A stretch of 64,000 nucleotides of DNA. Origin: Streptomyces sp. ISL-1 (lineage in GTDB: Bacteria > Actinomycetota > Actinomycetes > Streptomycetales > Streptomycetaceae). The notes under the pieces are model-generated. The model worked only from the letters and a program-made list of their open reading frames with translations. It ran no database searches and was not told the origin of the DNA. Positions 39,043 to 47,562 of this stretch are shown piece by piece. The stretch lies in the NCBI RefSeq assembly GCF_018614585.1, contig NZ_JAGGOI010000014.1, positions 1 to 64,000 on the forward strand, written 5' to 3'. Position 1 is the stretch's first letter; every line of letters starts with the position of its first letter. Both the position numbers and the translations under genes were made by a program.

Positions 39043-40305
39043 ATGTCTGTTCTCAACACCCCTCTCCATGAGCTGGACCCCGACGTCGCCGCCGCTGTCG
39101 ACGCCGAGCTCCACCGTCAGCAGTCCACCCTCGAGATGATCGCGTCGGAGAACTTCGCTCCGGTCGCGGTCATGGAGGCACAGGGCTCCGTCCTCACAAA
39201 CAAGTACGCCGAGGGCTACCCGGGCCGCCGCTACTACGGCGGCTGCGAGCACGTCGATGTCGTCGAGCAGATCGCCATCGACCGCATCAAGGACCTCTTC
39301 GGCGCGGAGCACGCCAACGTCCAGCCGCACTCGGGCGCCCAGGCGAACGCGGCCGCGATGTTCGCGCTGCTCAAGCCGGGCGACACGATCATGGGTCTGA
39401 ACCTCGCCCACGGCGGGCACCTGACCCACGGCATGAAGATCAACTTCTCCGGCAAGCTCTACAACGTGGTCGCGTACCACGTCGACGACGCCACCGGCCA
39501 GGTCGACATGGCCGAGGTGGAGCGGCTCGCCAAGGAGTCGAAGCCGAAGCTGATCGTGGCCGGCTGGTCCGCGTACCCGCGTCACCTGGACTTCGCGGCC
39601 TTCCGCCGGATCGCCGACGAGGTCGGCGCGTATCTGATGGTCGACATGGCCCACTTCGCGGGTCTCGTCGCCGCCGGACTGCACCCCAACCCGGTGCCGC
39701 ACGCCCATGTCGTCACCACCACCACGCACAAGACCCTCGGCGGTCCGCGTGGCGGCGTGATCCTGTCCACACAGGAGCTCGCCAAGAAGATCAACTCGGC
39801 GGTCTTCCCGGGCCAGCAGGGCGGTCCCCTGGAGCACGTCATCGCGGCGAAGGCGGTCTCCTTCAAGATCGCGGCGTCCGAGGAGTTCCAGGAGCGCCAG
39901 CAGCGCACCATCGACGGCGCCCGGATCCTCGCCGCGCGTCTCGTCAGGGACGATGTGACCGAGCACGGCGTCTCCGTCCTGTCGGGCGGCACCGATGTGC
40001 ACCTGGTCCTCGTCGACCTGCGCAATTCCGAGCTGGACGGCCAGCAGGCCGAGGACCGGCTCCACGAGGTCGGCATCACCGTCAACCGGAACGCCATTCC
40101 GAACGACCCGCGGCCGCCCATGGTCACCTCGGGCCTGCGGATCGGCACCCCGGCGCTGGCCACCCGCGGTTTCCAGGACGAGGACTTCCGTGAGGTAGCG
40201 GACATCATCGCCGAGGCGCTGAAGCCGTCCTACGACACTCAGGCGCTCAGCGCCCGGGTTTCGGCACTGGCCGCGAAGCACCCGCTTTACCCCGGCCTGA
40301 AGTAG
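39043..40305 (+). CDS. glyA: Serine hydroxymethyltransferase
   Basis: This PLP enzyme interconverts serine and glycine with tetrahydrofolate. The 420-aa protein has the PLP lysine at residue 230 in [15 protein letters not shown], the [18 protein letters not shown] segment and a C-terminal [17 protein letters not shown]. It closes the glycine-cleavage group, turning one-carbon units and glycine into serine. A strong terminator hairpin follows 25 bp later. Confidence 0.98.
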   Translation: MSVLNTPLHELDPDVAAAVDAELHRQQSTLEMIASENFAPVAVMEAQGSVLTNKYAEGYPGRRYYGGCEHVDVVEQIAIDRIKDLFGAEHANVQPHSGAQANAAAMFALLKPGDTIMGLNLAHGGHLTHGMKINFSGKLYNVVAYHVDDATGQVDMAEVERLAKESKPKLIVAGWSAYPRHLDFAAFRRIADEVGAYLMVDMAHFAGLVAAGLHPNPVPHAHVVTTTTHKTLGGPRGGVILSTQELAKKINSAVFPGQQGGPLEHVIAAKAVSFKIAASEEFQERQQRTIDGARILAARLVRDDVTEHGVSVLSGGTDVHLVLVDLRNSELDGQQAEDRLHEVGITVNRNAIPNDPRPPMVTSGLRIGTPALATRGFQDEDFREVADIIAEALKPSYDTQALSARVSALAAKHPLYPGLK

Positions 40306-40330
40306 TTCCGTACCCTTTTGTATGGACCCA

Positions 40331-40370
40331 CGGGGCACCGCGCACACTGGAACGTGCGCGCGGTGCCCCG
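40331..40370 (+). terminator. Terminator after glyA
   Basis: Perfect 13-bp arms CGGGGCACCGCGC (40331-40343) and GCGCGGTGCCCCG (40358-40370) enclose a 14-base loop. It starts 25 bp past the glyA stop, but lies in the leader of sdaA, so sdaA would need its own promoter or readthrough. Confidence 0.8.
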
Positions 40371-40443
40371 CACCGTGTACCCCGCTCGCTTCTGCACCAC
40401 CCCGGCAGACAACGGCGTCTACCAACCCCCCAAGGAGTTCCCC

Positions 40444-41811
40444 GTGGCCATATCGGTCTTCGACCTGTTCTCGATCGGCATCGGCCCGTCCAGCTCCCAC
40501 ACGGTCGGCCCCATGCGCGCCGCCGCCATATTCGCCCGGCGGCTCAAGAACGAGGGCTTGCTGGCCCACACCGCCGCCGTACGCGCGGAGCTCTTCGGCT
40601 CCCTGGGCGCGACCGGCCACGGCCACGGGACCCCCAAGGCCGTCCTGCTCGGTCTGGAGGGCAATTCCCCCCGCAGCGTCGACGTCGAGAGCGCGGACGC
40701 GCAGGTCGAGCGCATCCGCACCGAAGGCCGGATCAATCTGCTCGGCAGCCACGAAATCGGCTTCGACTTCGACAAGGATCTGGTCCTGCACCGCCGCAAG
40801 GCTCTGCCGTACCACGCCAACGGCATGACGATGTTCGCTTACGACGCCGAGGGTGCGACCGTTCTGGAAAAGACGTACTACTCGGTGGGCGGCGGCTTCG
40901 TCGTTGACGAGGACGCCGTCGGTGAGGACCGGATCAAGCTCGACGACACTGTGCTGAAGTACCCCTTCCGCACCGGTGACGAGTTGCTGCGGCTCGCCCA
41001 GGAGACCGGCCTGTCCATCTCCGCGCTGATGCTGGAGAACGAGAAGGCATGGCGCTCGGAGGAGGAGATCCGCGAGGGCCTGCTGGAGATCTGGCGGGTC
41101 ATGCAGACCTGCGTCTCGCGCGGCATGTCCCGCGAGGGCATCCTGCCCGGCGGTCTCAAGGTCCGCCGCCGCGCGGCCAACTCGGCCCGCCAGCTGCGCG
41201 CCGAGGGCGACGCGCTGGCCCACTCCATGGAGTGGATCACGCTGTACGCGATGGCCGTGAACGAGGAGAACGCCGCGGGCGGCCGGGTCGTCACCGCCCC
41301 CACCAACGGCGCCGCGGGCATCATCCCGGCCGTGCTGCACTACTACATGAACTTCGTGCCCGGCGCCGACGAGGAGGGCGTTGTCCGCTTCCTGCTGGCC
41401 GCGGGCGCGATCGGCATGCTCTTCAAGGAGAACGCCTCCATCTCCGGCGCCGAGGTCGGCTGCCAGGGCGAGGTCGGCTCCGCCTGCTCGATGGCCGCGG
41501 GCGCGCTCGCCGAGGTGCTGGGCGGCACCCCCGAGCAGGTCGAGAACGCGGCGGAGATCGGCATGGAGCACAACCTCGGCCTGACCTGCGACCCGGTCGG
41601 TGGCCTGGTCCAGATCCCGTGCATCGAGCGCAATGGCATGGCGGCGGTGAAGGCCGTGACGGCGGCGAAGATGGCGATGCGCGGCGACGGCAGCCACAAG
41701 GTCTCGCTGGACAAGGTCATCAAGACGATGAAGGAGACCGGCGCGGACATGTCCGTGAAGTACAAGGAGACCGCGCGCGGCGGCCTCGCGGTGAACATCA
41801 TCGAGTGCTGA
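40444..41811 (+). CDS. sdaA: L-serine ammonia-lyase (iron-sulfur, single-chain)
   Basis: This enzyme deaminates serine to pyruvate. The 455-aa protein has [20 protein letters not shown] at the N-terminus and the catalytic domain with [20 protein letters not shown] and [18 protein letters not shown], which carry cysteines of the [4Fe-4S] cluster. The start is GTG 40444 behind AAGGAG. It sits after glyA and its terminator, so glycine and serine catabolism genes lie together. Confidence 0.96.
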   Translation: MAISVFDLFSIGIGPSSSHTVGPMRAAAIFARRLKNEGLLAHTAAVRAELFGSLGATGHGHGTPKAVLLGLEGNSPRSVDVESADAQVERIRTEGRINLLGSHEIGFDFDKDLVLHRRKALPYHANGMTMFAYDAEGATVLEKTYYSVGGGFVVDEDAVGEDRIKLDDTVLKYPFRTGDELLRLAQETGLSISALMLENEKAWRSEEEIREGLLEIWRVMQTCVSRGMSREGILPGGLKVRRRAANSARQLRAEGDALAHSMEWITLYAMAVNEENAAGGRVVTAPTNGAAGIIPAVLHYYMNFVPGADEEGVVRFLLAAGAIGMLFKENASISGAEVGCQGEVGSACSMAAGALAEVLGGTPEQVENAAEIGMEHNLGLTCDPVGGLVQIPCIERNGMAAVKAVTAAKMAMRGDGSHKVSLDKVIKTMKETGADMSVKYKETARGGLAVNIIEC

Positions 41812-41820
41812 GCCTCATCC

Positions 41821-41840
41821 GCTGCCCAATGGCGGGCAGC
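41821..41840 (+). terminator. Short hairpin after sdaA
   Basis: Arms GCTGCCC (41821-41827) and GGGCAGC (41834-41840) enclose AATGGC, 9 bp past the sdaA stop. There is no T-run; it is a weak terminator candidate. Confidence 0.45.
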
Positions 41841-42044
41841 CCGCACACCGCCTGAGAGACCGGAGCTTCGCGTCGGCCTCGGGGTCGTCAAGGCATTTCA
41901 CGTTGAATTCACCCGCACGAGGGAGTTTTCCGAGCCCCGAACGTTTTTTCACCTCCGTGTGCCCGAAACCCCGGACTAACCTCCCAGCCAGTACGCCCAA
42001 CCCCAGGTGGCCAGATCGGGCTCGCCGCAGCAAGGAGAACAGCC

Positions 42045-42437
42045 ATGGCCGAGGGGCTGACTTCCACGTCGTCCGGCTTACACGCCCCCCTGCCCCGACC
42101 GTACGGCCGGGTCTACCGCAGCCGGGGTCGTACCGTCATCGAGCTGCAGGGCGAGGTCGACATCGCCTCGGCGAAGCCCATCGGGGCCCATCTGGATGTG
42201 GTCACCGCCGTCCGAGGCCACCATGTGGTGATCGATCTGACGCATGTGGCGTTCTTCGACTGCTCGGGACTGGCCCTCCTGTGCCGCGCGCGGCGGCGCA
42301 CCGCCGAGAACGGCGGGCGGATGTGGGTGGTGTGCGACAGCCCGGCGATTCTGCGCGTGTTCCGGGCGGGCGCGGTGCTCGACGTGTTCCGTACGCTGCC
42401 GACGCTGGACGACGCCCTGGCGGCCGAGGACTGGTGA
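42045..42437 (+). CDS. STAS-domain anti-sigma factor antagonist
   Basis: The 130-aa protein is a small STAS domain with an N-terminal extension of about 20 residues. The motif DLTHVAFFDCSGLALLCRAR carries the conserved Ser in CSG, the usual phosphorylation site of antagonists. It could release a sigma factor by binding its anti-sigma factor. A HATPase protein of that class lies 3.5 kb away at 45946; pairing is not shown. The start is ATG 42045 after AAGGAG. Confidence 0.9.
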   Translation: MAEGLTSTSSGLHAPLPRPYGRVYRSRGRTVIELQGEVDIASAKPIGAHLDVVTAVRGHHVVIDLTHVAFFDCSGLALLCRARRRTAENGGRMWVVCDSPAILRVFRAGAVLDVFRTLPTLDDALAAEDW

Positions 42438-42447
42438 ACTCCCGGGC

Positions 42448-42474
42448 GGCTCCCCGGCCCGGCGCCGGGGAGCC
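42448..42474 (+). terminator. Terminator of the STAS gene
   Basis: Perfect 11-bp arms GGCTCCCCGGC and GCCGGGGAGCC enclose CCGGC, followed by TTCCCC. It starts 10 bp past the stop codon. Confidence 0.75.
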
Positions 42475-42510
42475 TTCCCCAGAGCCTGCGGCCCGGGAGG
42501 TGCCCCCAGG

Positions 42511-42538
42511 CGGATCAGGCCCGTTCAGGCCTGATCCG
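42511..42538 (-). terminator. Terminator of the EF-hand gene
   Basis: Perfect 11-bp arms CGGATCAGGCC and GGCCTGATCCG enclose a 6-base loop, 20 bp past the stop of the minus-strand EF-hand gene. It forms a convergent pair with the STAS terminator. Confidence 0.75.
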
Positions 42539-42557
42539 GCACGTGATCAGGGCTTGC

Positions 42558-42773
42558 TCAGCCCTTGTTGAGCGAGGCCCAGAACTCCTCGAACGTCAAC
42601 TGACCGTCGCCGTTCGCGTCCTTGGTCTTGATCACTGCCTCGGCGACCGTCTCGGTGACATTGAAGTCCCCCAGCTGCGCCATCACGCTCTTGTACTCCG
42701 CCGCCGTGATCAGGCCGTCGCCGTTCACGTCGTACCGCTCGAACGCCCGGCGCGCCTCTTCGATGTCCGCCAC
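42558..42773 (-). CDS. EF-hand calcium-binding protein (71 aa)
   Basis: The protein starts at GTG 42773 (VADIEEARRAFERYD), with GGGGCGG upstream; a longer frame to 42797 is less likely. Two EF-hand loops are canonical: DVNGDGLITAAE and DANGDGQLTFEE, each with Asp at positions 1 and 5, Gly at 6 and Glu at 12. It is probably a calcium sensor or buffer. From memory, S. coelicolor has related small EF-hand proteins (Cab family), and one, recalled as SCO5464 (CabB), is syntenic. Role unknown. The divergent GNAT gene starts 83 bp away. Confidence 0.9.
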   Translation of the reverse strand: MADIEEARRAFERYDVNGDGLITAAEYKSVMAQLGDFNVTETVAEAVIKTKDANGDGQLTFEEFWASLNKG

Positions 42774-42855
42774 TGCTTCCGCCCCTTCTTGGTGCATTAC
42801 TGACGGGGTTCAGATTAACGGCCTGGTGGAGACTGAGGACGAGGAGGTACGCGAG

Positions 42856-43494
42856 ATGAGCGACGCACTGGCGAGGATCCTGGCGGCCGCGGCCGTCGGA
42901 AAGTTCCCGCCACCGGACGGGGCCACAACCGTTATCGGGCAGCCGAACGCACGCGACGCGGGTGTGGTGGCGTTCACCGCGCACTCGGTGATCTTCACGG
43001 ACGAGGATCCCGAGTGGGTACGGGCCGAGCTCGCCGCGACCGACTCCGACCGGCTTGCCGCAGCGATGAACCCGGCATTCCTGGCGGCCATGCTGGCCCG
43101 CACCGGCCGCTCGATGAACACCATCGACATGCTGACGGTGGCCGGGGCGCTGCCGAGCAGGCCCGATCTCGAGCTGCGCGAGATCGAGGACCCGGACCAC
43201 CCGCGGGTGGCGCGGGCGCTGAAGTTCCGTGACGGCGTACGGGTCTGGGCCGCCGCCGGCGGATTGGTGGTACTCGGCCGGGGCGTGGCCGGCCGCTGGG
43301 AGACCGCGATCGAGGTGGACGAGGGAGCGCGCGGCCTGGGCCTGGGCGTTGCGCTCGCGCTGGCCGCCCGTCACCTGGTGCCGGACTCCGTGGTGTGGGC
43401 CCAGCAGTCGCCGGGGAACGCCCGCAGCGTGCGGACGTTCCAGGCCGCGGGCTTCAAACCGGTGGGCTCCGAGGCGCTGTTCGTGGCGGGCTGA
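42856..43494 (+). CDS. GNAT-like acetyltransferase (212 aa)
   Basis: The start is ATG 42856 behind GAGGAGG with ideal spacing. The second half has VLGRGVAGRWETAIEVDEGA, then RGLGLGVALALAARHLVPD as the acetyl-CoA loop, and WAQQSPGNARSVRTFQAAGF as the final helix and strand. The first half (residues 1-95) is a separate, helix-rich lobe of unknown role. It is divergent from the EF-hand gene and convergent with the beta-propeller gene. The substrate is unknown. Confidence 0.85.
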   Translation: MSDALARILAAAAVGKFPPPDGATTVIGQPNARDAGVVAFTAHSVIFTDEDPEWVRAELAATDSDRLAAAMNPAFLAAMLARTGRSMNTIDMLTVAGALPSRPDLELREIEDPDHPRVARALKFRDGVRVWAAAGGLVVLGRGVAGRWETAIEVDEGARGLGLGVALALAARHLVPDSVVWAQQSPGNARSVRTFQAAGFKPVGSEALFVAG

Positions 43495-43575
43495 ATGTCA
43501 GGCCGCCGTTTGCGAGTCGAGAAGGATACGCCCCGGGACCGGGCCGTCCGGACCCGAGGGGTATCCGCACACGCC

Positions 43576-44766
43576 TTACCGGAAGACGCCGGTGTGGCCG
43601 AGCGAGTACCGGCCGGGCTGTGGATAGACCGCGAGTCCGTGCGGTCCGCCGCCCACCTTGATACGGGCCAGCTGCTCGCCGGTGGCGGTGTCGATCGCGT
43701 ACACCTCGGAGTTGTAACGCCCGGACAGCCAAAGCACCTTGCCGTCCGCCGAGACCCCACCCATGTCCGGACTGCCACCGCCCGGCAGCCACCACTTCTT
43801 GGTGAGCCTGTTCTGTTTGAAGTCGAAGATCGAGATGGAGCCCTCGCCGCGGTTGGAGATGTACATCTCCCTGGAGTCACGGCTGATGTAGAGGCCATGG
43901 CAGCCCTTGCCGGTGGGCAGCAGCCCGGGCGTCACGAAGCTGTCGCCGTCGAGCACCCACATGCCGTGCGCCATCATGTCGGCGATGTAGAAGGTCCTGC
44001 CGTCCGGGGAGAGCTTCACGTCCTGCGGCATCGCGCCGTGGAAGGGCAGCTTCTGCCGGCCGATGACTTCCATCTTCTCCGTGTCGACCTTCAGCAGCTC
44101 GCCGGAGAACTCGCAGGAGACGATGAAGTACCTGCCGTCGGCGGAGAAGTCAGCGTGGTTGACGCCGTAGCAGGAGACCGGCGTCGTTTTGAGCGGCCTC
44201 ATGCTGTGCGGGTCGCGGAAGACGAGTTCGCGGTCGAGGGAGGCCATCACGATGGCGTACTTGCCGTTGGGCGTGAAGTAGAGGTTGTACGGGTCGTGCA
44301 CCTCGACCGCCTTGCCCGCGACACCGGTTGCCGGGTCGATCGGGGTGAGCGTGTGGCCGCGATTGTTGTTGACCCAGAGCGTCTTCATGTCCCAGGACGG
44401 GACGACGTGCTGCGGCTGGACGCCGACCGGGATCGTCTCGATGACCTTGTACGTGGCGGGGTCGATGACCGAGACGGTGTTGGAGTTGGTGTTGGGGACG
44501 TACACCCGGGACGGGAAGCCCCTGACCGCCGGCGAGAGCTTGCCCGGCCGGTCCGCGGCGTAGATGTCGCGCGGGTCGAGCACCGGCGGCATGCCGGGCA
44601 GTCCGGCCGGGGCGAGCGCCTTGTGGGGCTTGGGGGGCGGCGCGGCGGCCTTGGTGTGGGGCGTCTCGGCCTTGTCGCCGGGTGAGCCGCAGCCCGCGAG
44701 CAGGGCGAGCAGCACGCCGCCGAGCAGCGCGATGGTTCTCTTGGTGAGGGGAATGTTCGGGGGCAT
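43576..44766 (-). CDS. Beta-propeller (YVTN-type) lipoprotein (396 aa)
   Basis: The protein starts at ATG 44766 (MPPNIPLTKRTIALLGG) and has a lipobox LLAGC near residue 26, followed by a Pro/Lys/Ala linker. From about residue 85 it is a seven-bladed-type beta propeller, with recurring blades such as VYVPNTNSNTVSVIDPATYK, FTPNGKYAIVMASLD, LSPDGRTFYIADMMAHGM and GLYISRDSREMYISNRGEG. Its ligand or partner is unknown. Its ATG overlaps the deacetylase stop by one base, so the two should work at the same membrane site. Confidence 0.85.
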   Translation of the reverse strand: MPPNIPLTKRTIALLGGVLLALLAGCGSPGDKAETPHTKAAAPPPKPHKALAPAGLPGMPPVLDPRDIYAADRPGKLSPAVRGFPSRVYVPNTNSNTVSVIDPATYKVIETIPVGVQPQHVVPSWDMKTLWVNNNRGHTLTPIDPATGVAGKAVEVHDPYNLYFTPNGKYAIVMASLDRELVFRDPHSMRPLKTTPVSCYGVNHADFSADGRYFIVSCEFSGELLKVDTEKMEVIGRQKLPFHGAMPQDVKLSPDGRTFYIADMMAHGMWVLDGDSFVTPGLLPTGKGCHGLYISRDSREMYISNRGEGSISIFDFKQNRLTKKWWLPGGGSPDMGGVSADGKVLWLSGRYNSEVYAIDTATGEQLARIKVGGGPHGLAVYPQPGRYSLGHTGVFR

Positions 44767-45536
44767 CAGGTCAGCAGCTCCGTGGTCGTCACCGCGCGCA
44801 GGCGGCGACGGTCGAGGTCGTCGAGGAGACCGGGCAGTGCGGCGACCGTGTCCGCATAGCCGAAGTGCAGGCTCACCACAGATCCGCGCTGGATCTGCCG
44901 GCTGACGTTGCCGGCGACGGCCGCGGCGCCGGGCGAGGTGAAGTCGAGGGAGTCGACGTCGTACGAGAGGACGTGCGGGTAGCCGGCCCGCTGGGCGAGT
45001 TCGGCGACGAGCGGGGTCGCGTACTGCGTACGGGAGGGGCGGAACCAGCTGCCGATGGAGCCGGTGAGCCGGCGCAGCCGCTCGGCGCAGTCGGTGATCT
45101 CGGCATAGGCATCGGTCTGGGACATCGATGAGATGCCCAGGTGGCGCTGGGTGTGGTTGCCGAGGTCGTGGCCGCCGTCGAGGATCCGGCGGGCGAGCCC
45201 GGGGTGCTGGTCGAGCCAGTCGCCGACGACGAGCACGGTGATGCGGGCGCCTGCCCGCTCGGCCTCGGCGAGGACGGCCTCGGCGATGGCCGGGTCGCCC
45301 TGGCCGTGGAAGGTGAGGGCCACCCTGTCGCGGTCGCGTGGGCCATGCGTGATCTCGGCGGGCTGCCCGGGATAACGGCGGGGGGCGGGTGCGGGACGGG
45401 GACCGCGGGACGGCGGGGCGGGCGCGGTCGGCGGCGCCGGGGCGGGGCGGTCGTCGGTGCAGCCTGTGGCGAGGGCGCCCGCGGCGGCGGCCCCCACTCC
45501 TGCGCGCAGTGCGCTGCGGCGGTCGATCGAGTTCAC
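44766..45536 (-). CDS. Polysaccharide deacetylase-family lipoprotein with a substituted catalytic motif
   Basis: This 256-aa NodB-fold protein has an Arg-containing signal and lipobox ATGC with Cys26, then a Pro/Ala-rich linker to about residue 60. The NodB fold begins at VALTFHGQGDP (residues 72-82). Canonical members read TFDDG here; the first Asp is the base and the second binds metal. This one has TFHGQGD, so the base position is His and the nearest Asp is at residue 81. The second motif GNHTQRH (H-x-x-x-H) and the third RPSRTQYATP are present. It may bind or act on cell-wall sugars with altered chemistry. Confidence 0.85.
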   Translation of the reverse strand: MNSIDRRSALRAGVGAAAAGALATGCTDDRPAPAPPTAPAPPSRGPRPAPAPRRYPGQPAEITHGPRDRDRVALTFHGQGDPAIAEAVLAEAERAGARITVLVVGDWLDQHPGLARRILDGGHDLGNHTQRHLGISSMSQTDAYAEITDCAERLRRLTGSIGSWFRPSRTQYATPLVAELAQRAGYPHVLSYDVDSLDFTSPGAAAVAGNVSRQIQRGSVVSLHFGYADTVAALPGLLDDLDRRRLRAVTTTELLT

Positions 45537-45828
45537 GGGAAAGCACAGTAGGGGCGAAGCAGACCAAAGATAACGATTGACCTAATTCGGGATACTCGCA
45601 GGTCGCGAGGGCCGGACCCTACTTCCACCGGCGCAACAATGAAACACTCGTCAAGCTCTATATTTATTCAGCATTTACGAGGCAGGTGGCCCAACTCACC
45701 TACGATTCACTTTCAGGATGCGCAGTTTACTTACCTATGCCCCAGTAATGACTTTTGGCGGTACGGCCTCCCGTCTGTCATAGTCGGTGGCACGACCCCC
45801 ATTGACCCGGGCAGGTCGTTCGTAAGCT
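45537..45828. other. AT-rich intergenic gap upstream of the small RNA
   Basis: Positions about 45635-45760 are clearly richer in A and T than the rest of the window, with TATATTTATTCAGCATTTAC at 45658-45677. TTGACC at 45802-45807 and TAAGCT at 45823-45828 (15-bp spacer) form a weak promoter ahead of the RNA. The region also serves as the start region of the deacetylase operon. A plus-strand frame crossing it was rejected as coding. Confidence 0.55.
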
Positions 45829-45894
45829 GCCGTGGATACACCCCCCAATCCACGGCGCTCCACAGAAGCCCCCGCTCAGGGGGCTTCTGTGTGT
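45829..45894 (+). ncRNA. 6C-type small RNA
   Basis: Two tandem stem-loops are visible. The first has 9-bp arms GCCGTGGAT (45829-45837) and ATCCACGGC (45848-45856), with a loop containing six consecutive C. The second has 12-bp arms ACAGAAGCCCCC (45862-45873) and GGGGGCTTCTGT (45879-45890), followed by GTGT, and is a strong intrinsic terminator. Two such hairpins with C-rich loops define the actinobacterial 6C RNA family. The transcript start at about 45829 is inferred; the candidate -10 ends right at it. In Streptomyces, as I remember, 6C RNA rises during sporulation; its target is unknown. Confidence 0.8.
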
Positions 45895-45945
45895 CCGGAT
45901 CACGCCGTGCGGGTCACGACGTCCAGTCACGCCGTCCGGGTCGCG

Positions 45946-46449
45946 TCAGCGGTCGGAGACCCGCATCTCGAACCAGGTGGTCTTGCCGCGCGGCAGCAGA
46001 TCCACACCCCACCGGTCGGAGAGCTTGTCGACAAGGAACAGCCCGCGGCCGCTGACGTCCATCTCATGGACCGGCATCAGACAGGGCAGACCTCGCGAGG
46101 GGTCGCGGACCTCGATCCTGATCCAGCCGCGGCGGCGCAGCATCCGCAGCCCGAAGACCCGTGCCCCGGTGTGCCGTACGGCGTTGCCGACGAGCTCCGA
46201 GACCAGTAACACCGCGTGCTCGGCGGTCTGCGAGGAGAGTGCCCACTGGCGCAGCACCACGCAGTGGGTCAACCGGCGTGCGGTGGCTGCGGATTCGGGG
46301 CGGGAGGGCAGCTTTATTTCCTCGCCCGTGGGATCGCCGAACAACTCCAGTGCCCTGAGCGCCTGTTCGTCCTCGACGGCAGGCAACCACCGCGCCGCGG
46401 CAGCGCTGCCGCGCTGCCGCGGCTGTTCCACACCTTCGAGGCCCGCCAT
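45946..46449 (-). CDS. HATPase (RsbW-like) ATP-binding protein, likely anti-sigma regulator
   Basis: This 167-aa protein has the GHKL-type ATPase pattern: AVLLVSELVGNAVRHTGAR (N box), a long strand pair, IEVRDPSRGLPCLM (G1-like), and SGRGLFLVDKLSDRWGVD (G2). It has no sensor or transmembrane part, so it resembles anti-sigma kinases and their free-standing relatives, which are abundant in Streptomyces. The partner sigma factor is not shown; the STAS protein at 42045 is the nearest possible antagonist. The start is ATG 46449. Confidence 0.88.
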   Translation of the reverse strand: MAGLEGVEQPRQRGSAAAARWLPAVEDEQALRALELFGDPTGEEIKLPSRPESAATARRLTHCVVLRQWALSSQTAEHAVLLVSELVGNAVRHTGARVFGLRMLRRRGWIRIEVRDPSRGLPCLMPVHEMDVSGRGLFLVDKLSDRWGVDLLPRGKTTWFEMRVSDR

Positions 46450-46628
46450 GCCCCCATCATGGCCGCAACGAGCGAATTCGGGGGCCGTTCCGGCGGAATG
46501 GGGCCCCGGAATTGGCTACTCCCGGGTAATCGAATGACATATACCGCAGCCGCATACGGGCGCTCACACCCGCCCTGAGCTGCCCTGACGCCTTGCTTGC
46601 AATTGATCGCCAAGCACGGGCGGTCCGA

Positions 46629-46666
46629 TGCGGCTTAAGGCTGCCCTAAGAGTGGGCTAAGCCGCA
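46629..46666 (-). terminator. Terminator after the enoyl-CoA hydratase gene
   Basis: Arms TGCGGCTTA (46629-46637) and TAAGCCGCA (46658-46666) carry an inner GCCC/GGGC pair (46643-46646 and 46654-46657). It lies 45 bp past the minus-strand stop and could also act on the plus strand. Confidence 0.6.
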
Positions 46667-46710
46667 CACAGGGTTGACTCTGACAGCTGATATGTCCAAC
46701 TGAACTTAAT

Positions 46711-47478
46711 TCAGAGGAACTTGGCCTTGCCCGGGCCCTCTTCCACAAAGCTGCGCATCCCGCGCTCGCGGTCCTCTGTCGCGAACAGGCCCGCGAACCA
46801 GTTGCGTTCAATGGCGAGGCCCGTTTCGATGTCCGTCTCGAGACCCGCGTCGATGGACTCCTTGGCGGCGCGCAGCGCCAGCGCGGGCCCCTGGGCGAGC
46901 TTCGCGGCCCAGGCGCGGGCCTGCTCGTACACCTCCGCGGCCGGCACGACACGGTCCACCAGGCCCAGTTCGAGCGCCTCGTCCGCCTTCACCATACGGC
47001 CGGTGAAGATCAGGTCCTTGGCCTTGGACGGGCCGATCAGCCGCGACAGCCGCTGGGTGCCGCCGGCGCCCGGGATCAAGCCCAGCAGGATCTCCGGCTG
47101 ACCGAGCTTGGCGTCGTCCGCGGCGATCCGGAAGTCGGCGCAGAGCGCCAGCTCGCACCCACCGCCAAGCGCATAGCCGGTGACGGCCGCGACGACGGGC
47201 TTGGGGATGCGGGCGACGGCGGTGAAGGACTCCTGGAGCTCCCGGGACCGTACGACCATCGCCGCGTGGTCCATCGCCTGCATTTCCTTGATGTCCGCGC
47301 CGGCCGCGAACACCTTCTCGCCGCCGTACAGGATCACGGCCCGTACGTCGTCCCGGCGGGCCGCCTGGGCGGCGAGCTCGCGCAGCCGGTCCTGGACGGC
47401 GATGTTCAGCGCGTTCATCGGCGGGCGGTCCAGACGGATGGTACCGATGCCTTCGGAGACCTCAAGATTGACTGTCAT
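46711..47478 (-). CDS. Enoyl-CoA hydratase/isomerase-family protein
   Basis: This 255-aa crotonase has VFAAGADIKEMQAMDHAA (oxyanion-hole region), TGYALGGGCELALCADFRIA and GQPEILLGLIPGAGGTQRLS, the two signatures with the catalytic acids. It should hydrate or otherwise process an acyl-CoA double bond in fatty-acid or amino-acid breakdown. The substrate is unknown. No partner enzymes lie next to it. Confidence 0.94.
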   Translation of the reverse strand: MTVNLEVSEGIGTIRLDRPPMNALNIAVQDRLRELAAQAARRDDVRAVILYGGEKVFAAGADIKEMQAMDHAAMVVRSRELQESFTAVARIPKPVVAAVTGYALGGGCELALCADFRIAADDAKLGQPEILLGLIPGAGGTQRLSRLIGPSKAKDLIFTGRMVKADEALELGLVDRVVPAAEVYEQARAWAAKLAQGPALALRAAKESIDAGLETDIETGLAIERNWFAGLFATEDRERGMRSFVEEGPGKAKFL

Positions 47479-47509
47479 GGACCGAGGTTAGCCCGCGTTA
47501 ACGGCAACA

Positions 47510-47543
47510 GACCCGGTGCGCTGCGTCACAGCGACACCGGGTC
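47510..47543 (-). terminator. Terminator of the first L,D-transpeptidase gene
   Basis: Arms GACCCGGTG (47510-47518) and CACCGGGTC (47535-47543), with inner CGCTG (47519-47523) and CAGCG (47529-47533), make a 14-bp stem broken by one bulged A. It lies 19 bp past the stop. Confidence 0.8.
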
Positions 47544-47562
47544 CGTTCCGGTCGTACAGGAA

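Noticed and set aside
45639..46055. Plus-strand frame across the AT-rich gap and the small RNA
   Set aside because: It has no ribosome site, crosses two RNA hairpins and overlaps the HATPase gene.
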